6,212 nucleotides of DNA from Draconibacterium orientale. Lineage in GTDB: Bacteria; Bacteroidota; Bacteroidia; Bacteroidales; JAADGE01. Under the pieces are notes generated by a model, which was not told the DNA's origin, did no database searches, and saw nothing but the letters and a program-made list of their open reading frames with translations. Where the stretch lies: positions 1-6,212 of the forward strand of contig DYSM01000177.1 of assembly GCA_020718265.1 (NCBI GenBank). Reading direction: 5' to 3'. Shown one piece after another: positions 5,136-6,212 of the stretch (position 1 is its first letter; every line of letters starts with the position of its first letter). A program made the translations under genes and the position numbers.

Positions 5136-5930
5136 ATGAAAACACCTCTGAAATACGTTTTGTGGTTTAGCTTTATGCTTATTTTCAGTCAGTTATCGTT
5201 CGCCCAAACCGAACCGGAAATGGTTTTCGTAAAAGGCGGAACCTTCAAAATGGGAAATAACCAGGGCGACAGCGATGAAAAACCTGAGCACACTGTTACG
5301 GTAAGCAGTTTTTATATAAGCAAATTTGAAATTACCGTAAAACAATACCGCGAATTTTGCACGGCAACCGGAAAACAAATGCCGCCAAAGCCAAACGATG
5401 AATGGTACCAAGAACATGACAAAGCCAAAGCGTGGGAATGGAAAGACGCAAACCCAATGACTTTTGTTACTTGGGACGAAGCTATGGCATACATAAAATG
5501 GCTGAACGAAAAAACAGGCAAAAATTACGACCTTCCAACCGAAGCGCAATGGGAATTTGCAGCCGGCGGCGGAACGCTCAGCAAGCAATACAAATACAGC
5601 GGCAGCGAGAATATAAACGAAGTCGCTTGGTTTGACGAAACCACGTACGAGCGCGGACCGATGCCTATAGGAAGGCTGAAACCCAACGAGTTAGGCATAT
5701 ACGACATGAGCGGAAACGCATGGGAGTGGTGCAAAGATTTCTACGCGCCTTACAAAGCCGGAAAATTCAAAAATCCTGTCGGACCTACAAAAGGGCAATT
5801 TCGAGTAATTCGCGGAGGATCATGGTATTACGTGGCGTGGATGTCCAAAATTACAACCCGCGACGGACCATATCCGGACAGGGCAAATTACAATTACGGA
5901 TTTCGCGTCGTAATGAACGTCAGCGAATAA
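5136..5930 (+). CDS. Exported SUMF1/FGE-sulfatase domain protein without catalytic cysteines (paralog 2)
   Basis: 264 residues. A signal peptide (1-23) ends SFAQ, cleavage expected after Ala23 with Gln24 first; no lipobox. A complete SUMF1 fold follows: VKGGTFKMG at 32-40, DEKPEHTVTVSSFYISKFEI at 47-66, PMTFVTWDEAMAYIKWLN at 107-124, LPTEAQWEFAAGGG at 133-146, NELGIYDMSGNAWEWC at 184-199, RVIRGGSW at 223-230 and YNYGFRV at 252-258. The FGE cysteine positions hold Tyr232 and Ser237. It resembles paralog 1 closely, including an RDGP (242-245) and NYNYGFR tail, but lacks the roughly 17-20-residue loop that paralog 1 carries before its RLPTEAEW block (about 141-162). That marks an old duplication rather than a recent copy. 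It shares a probable operon with paralog 1 (48-base gap without hairpin), and the transcript ends at the terminator 12 bases downstream. Function unknown. Confidence 0.94.
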   Translation: MKTPLKYVLWFSFMLIFSQLSFAQTEPEMVFVKGGTFKMGNNQGDSDEKPEHTVTVSSFYISKFEITVKQYREFCTATGKQMPPKPNDEWYQEHDKAKAWEWKDANPMTFVTWDEAMAYIKWLNEKTGKNYDLPTEAQWEFAAGGGTLSKQYKYSGSENINEVAWFDETTYERGPMPIGRLKPNELGIYDMSGNAWEWCKDFYAPYKAGKFKNPVGPTKGQFRVIRGGSWYYVAWMSKITTRDGPYPDRANYNYGFRVVMNVSE

Positions 5931-5942
5931 TTTCAGAAAAAG

Positions 5943-5971
5943 AAAAAGCAGATTTCGGTCTGCTTTTTTTT
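5943..5971 (+). terminator. Intrinsic terminator of the SUMF1 pair
   Basis: AAAAAGCAGAT (5943-5953), loop TTCG (5954-5957) and GTCTGCTTTTT (5958-5968) form a stem with a GCAGA core, closed by a T-G wobble on a UUCG loop and followed by a run of eight T (5964-5971). It starts 12 bases after the stop at 5930, as expected for the end of the two-gene unit. Confidence 0.94.
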
Positions 5972-6212
5972 ATGATACTACGGTAAAAATCGAAATTCCG
6001 ATAACCTATACAAACCTAAAAAGGGAAATTCAGTAGAAATACAATCGAAACTAAATGAAACAAAAAAAAACGACAATTGACTGCTTTTTGACTATTGAAT
6101 GACAACTGAATGACCATATATTCGATTAAAAATAAATCTATAACCTACTTAAAATCAAATATTTAAACGTTTTCTTACAAACGCTGTTTATTGATTTTTC
6201 TTCCAAAGTTTT
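5972..6212. other. Non-coding AT-rich tail of the window
   Basis: No ORF longer than about 20 codons with a start lies wholly inside these 241 bases. It contains a degenerate 11-base repeat (6072-6122) and an isolated minus-strand -7-like TAGGTTTG (6018-6011) without a -33 partner at the right distance. The last 20-75 bases are open on the minus strand in more than one frame. A minus-strand gene could therefore end here (for example at the stop codons at 6177-6179 or 6188-6190), but nothing decides it. Confidence 0.6.
6072..6122 (+). repeat. Degenerate 11-base tandem repeat
   Basis: TGAC recurs at 6078, 6089, 6100 and 6111, exactly every 11 bases. Two adjacent units are clear, GACTATTGAAT (6090-6100) and GACAACTGAAT (6101-6111), nine of eleven bases alike. 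The flanking units (GACTGCTTTTT before, GACCATATATT after) keep only the GAC and a few positions. A partial GACAATTGA at 6072-6080 resembles the core. It looks like an eroded minisatellite of the kind scattered in Bacteroidetes spacers. Confidence 0.35.

Noticed and set aside
5193..5588. A 131-codon minus-strand ORF inside SUMF1 paralog 2
   Set aside because: It is antisense to a conserved SUMF1 domain, rich in Phe and Cys as expected from reverse reading, with no family match.
4191..5930. SUMF1 pair as gliding motility/T9SS proteins GldK or GldJ
   Set aside because: Those are lipoproteins with a lipobox Cys, are larger, and sit with other gld genes. Neither protein here has a lipobox Cys, and no gld neighbours are present.
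4191..5930. SUMF1 pair as true sulfatase-activating formylglycine-generating enzymes
   Set aside because: Both catalytic Cys are replaced in each protein, and no sulfatase gene is present.
6011..6018. Minus-strand TAGGTTTG as a promoter
   Set aside because: It is an exact -7 match, but no TTTG lies 19-21 bases upstream, and it points into the SUMF1 terminator with no gene to drive.
6138..6212. 3' end of a minus-strand gene at the right edge
   Set aside because: More than one minus frame is open to the edge over 20-75 bases, none with recognisable C-terminal sequence, so nothing can be assigned.

Overview
The window looks like ordinary chromosome from a Bacteroidota (Bacteroidetes) bacterium. 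The evidence is AT-rich spacers, starts without clear Shine-Dalgarno sites, two matches to the TTTG/TAnnTTTG type of Bacteroidetes promoter, a YARHG-domain exported protein, and signal peptides that all end in Ala|Gln. I see no phage, IS element, tRNA, rRNA or CRISPR array.

Layout. On the left, a PhoH-family ATPase gene (minus, 74-1009) may overlap the start of a further minus-strand gene that leaves the window at base 1. Divergent from phoH is a plus-strand pair: a SAM hydroxide adenosyltransferase-like (DUF62) protein (1204-2028) and a 94-residue antibiotic-biosynthesis-monooxygenase-fold protein (1982-2266), overlapping by 47 bases. This pair converges, with no spacer at all, on a minus-strand exported YARHG protein (2267-2974). 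Behind that, also on the minus strand, lies a Bax inhibitor-1/YccA membrane protein (3069-3809) that ends in its own intrinsic terminator.

A 381-base AT-rich spacer (3810-4190) follows. It holds the best promoter match in the window (plus strand, 3821-3853), a possible 59-codon small ORF just downstream, and clusters of short repeats. Then comes a plus-strand tandem pair of exported SUMF1/FGE-sulfatase-domain paralogs (4191-5087 and 5136-5930). Both lack the catalytic cysteines of true formylglycine-generating enzymes. The pair ends in a strong terminator (5943-5971), and the remainder (5972-6212) is non-coding as far as can be seen.

Functionally, the left half is conserved cytoplasmic housekeeping (PhoH-type ATPase, SAM-binding protein, ABM protein) plus envelope proteins (YARHG, BI-1). 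The right half is a two-gene unit of paralogous exported proteins of unknown function. I do not see a clear new multi-gene system. The items most worth checking are the promoter plus small ORF or long leader in 3810-4190, the cysteine-less SUMF1 pair, and the DUF62 protein without the canonical catalytic residues.
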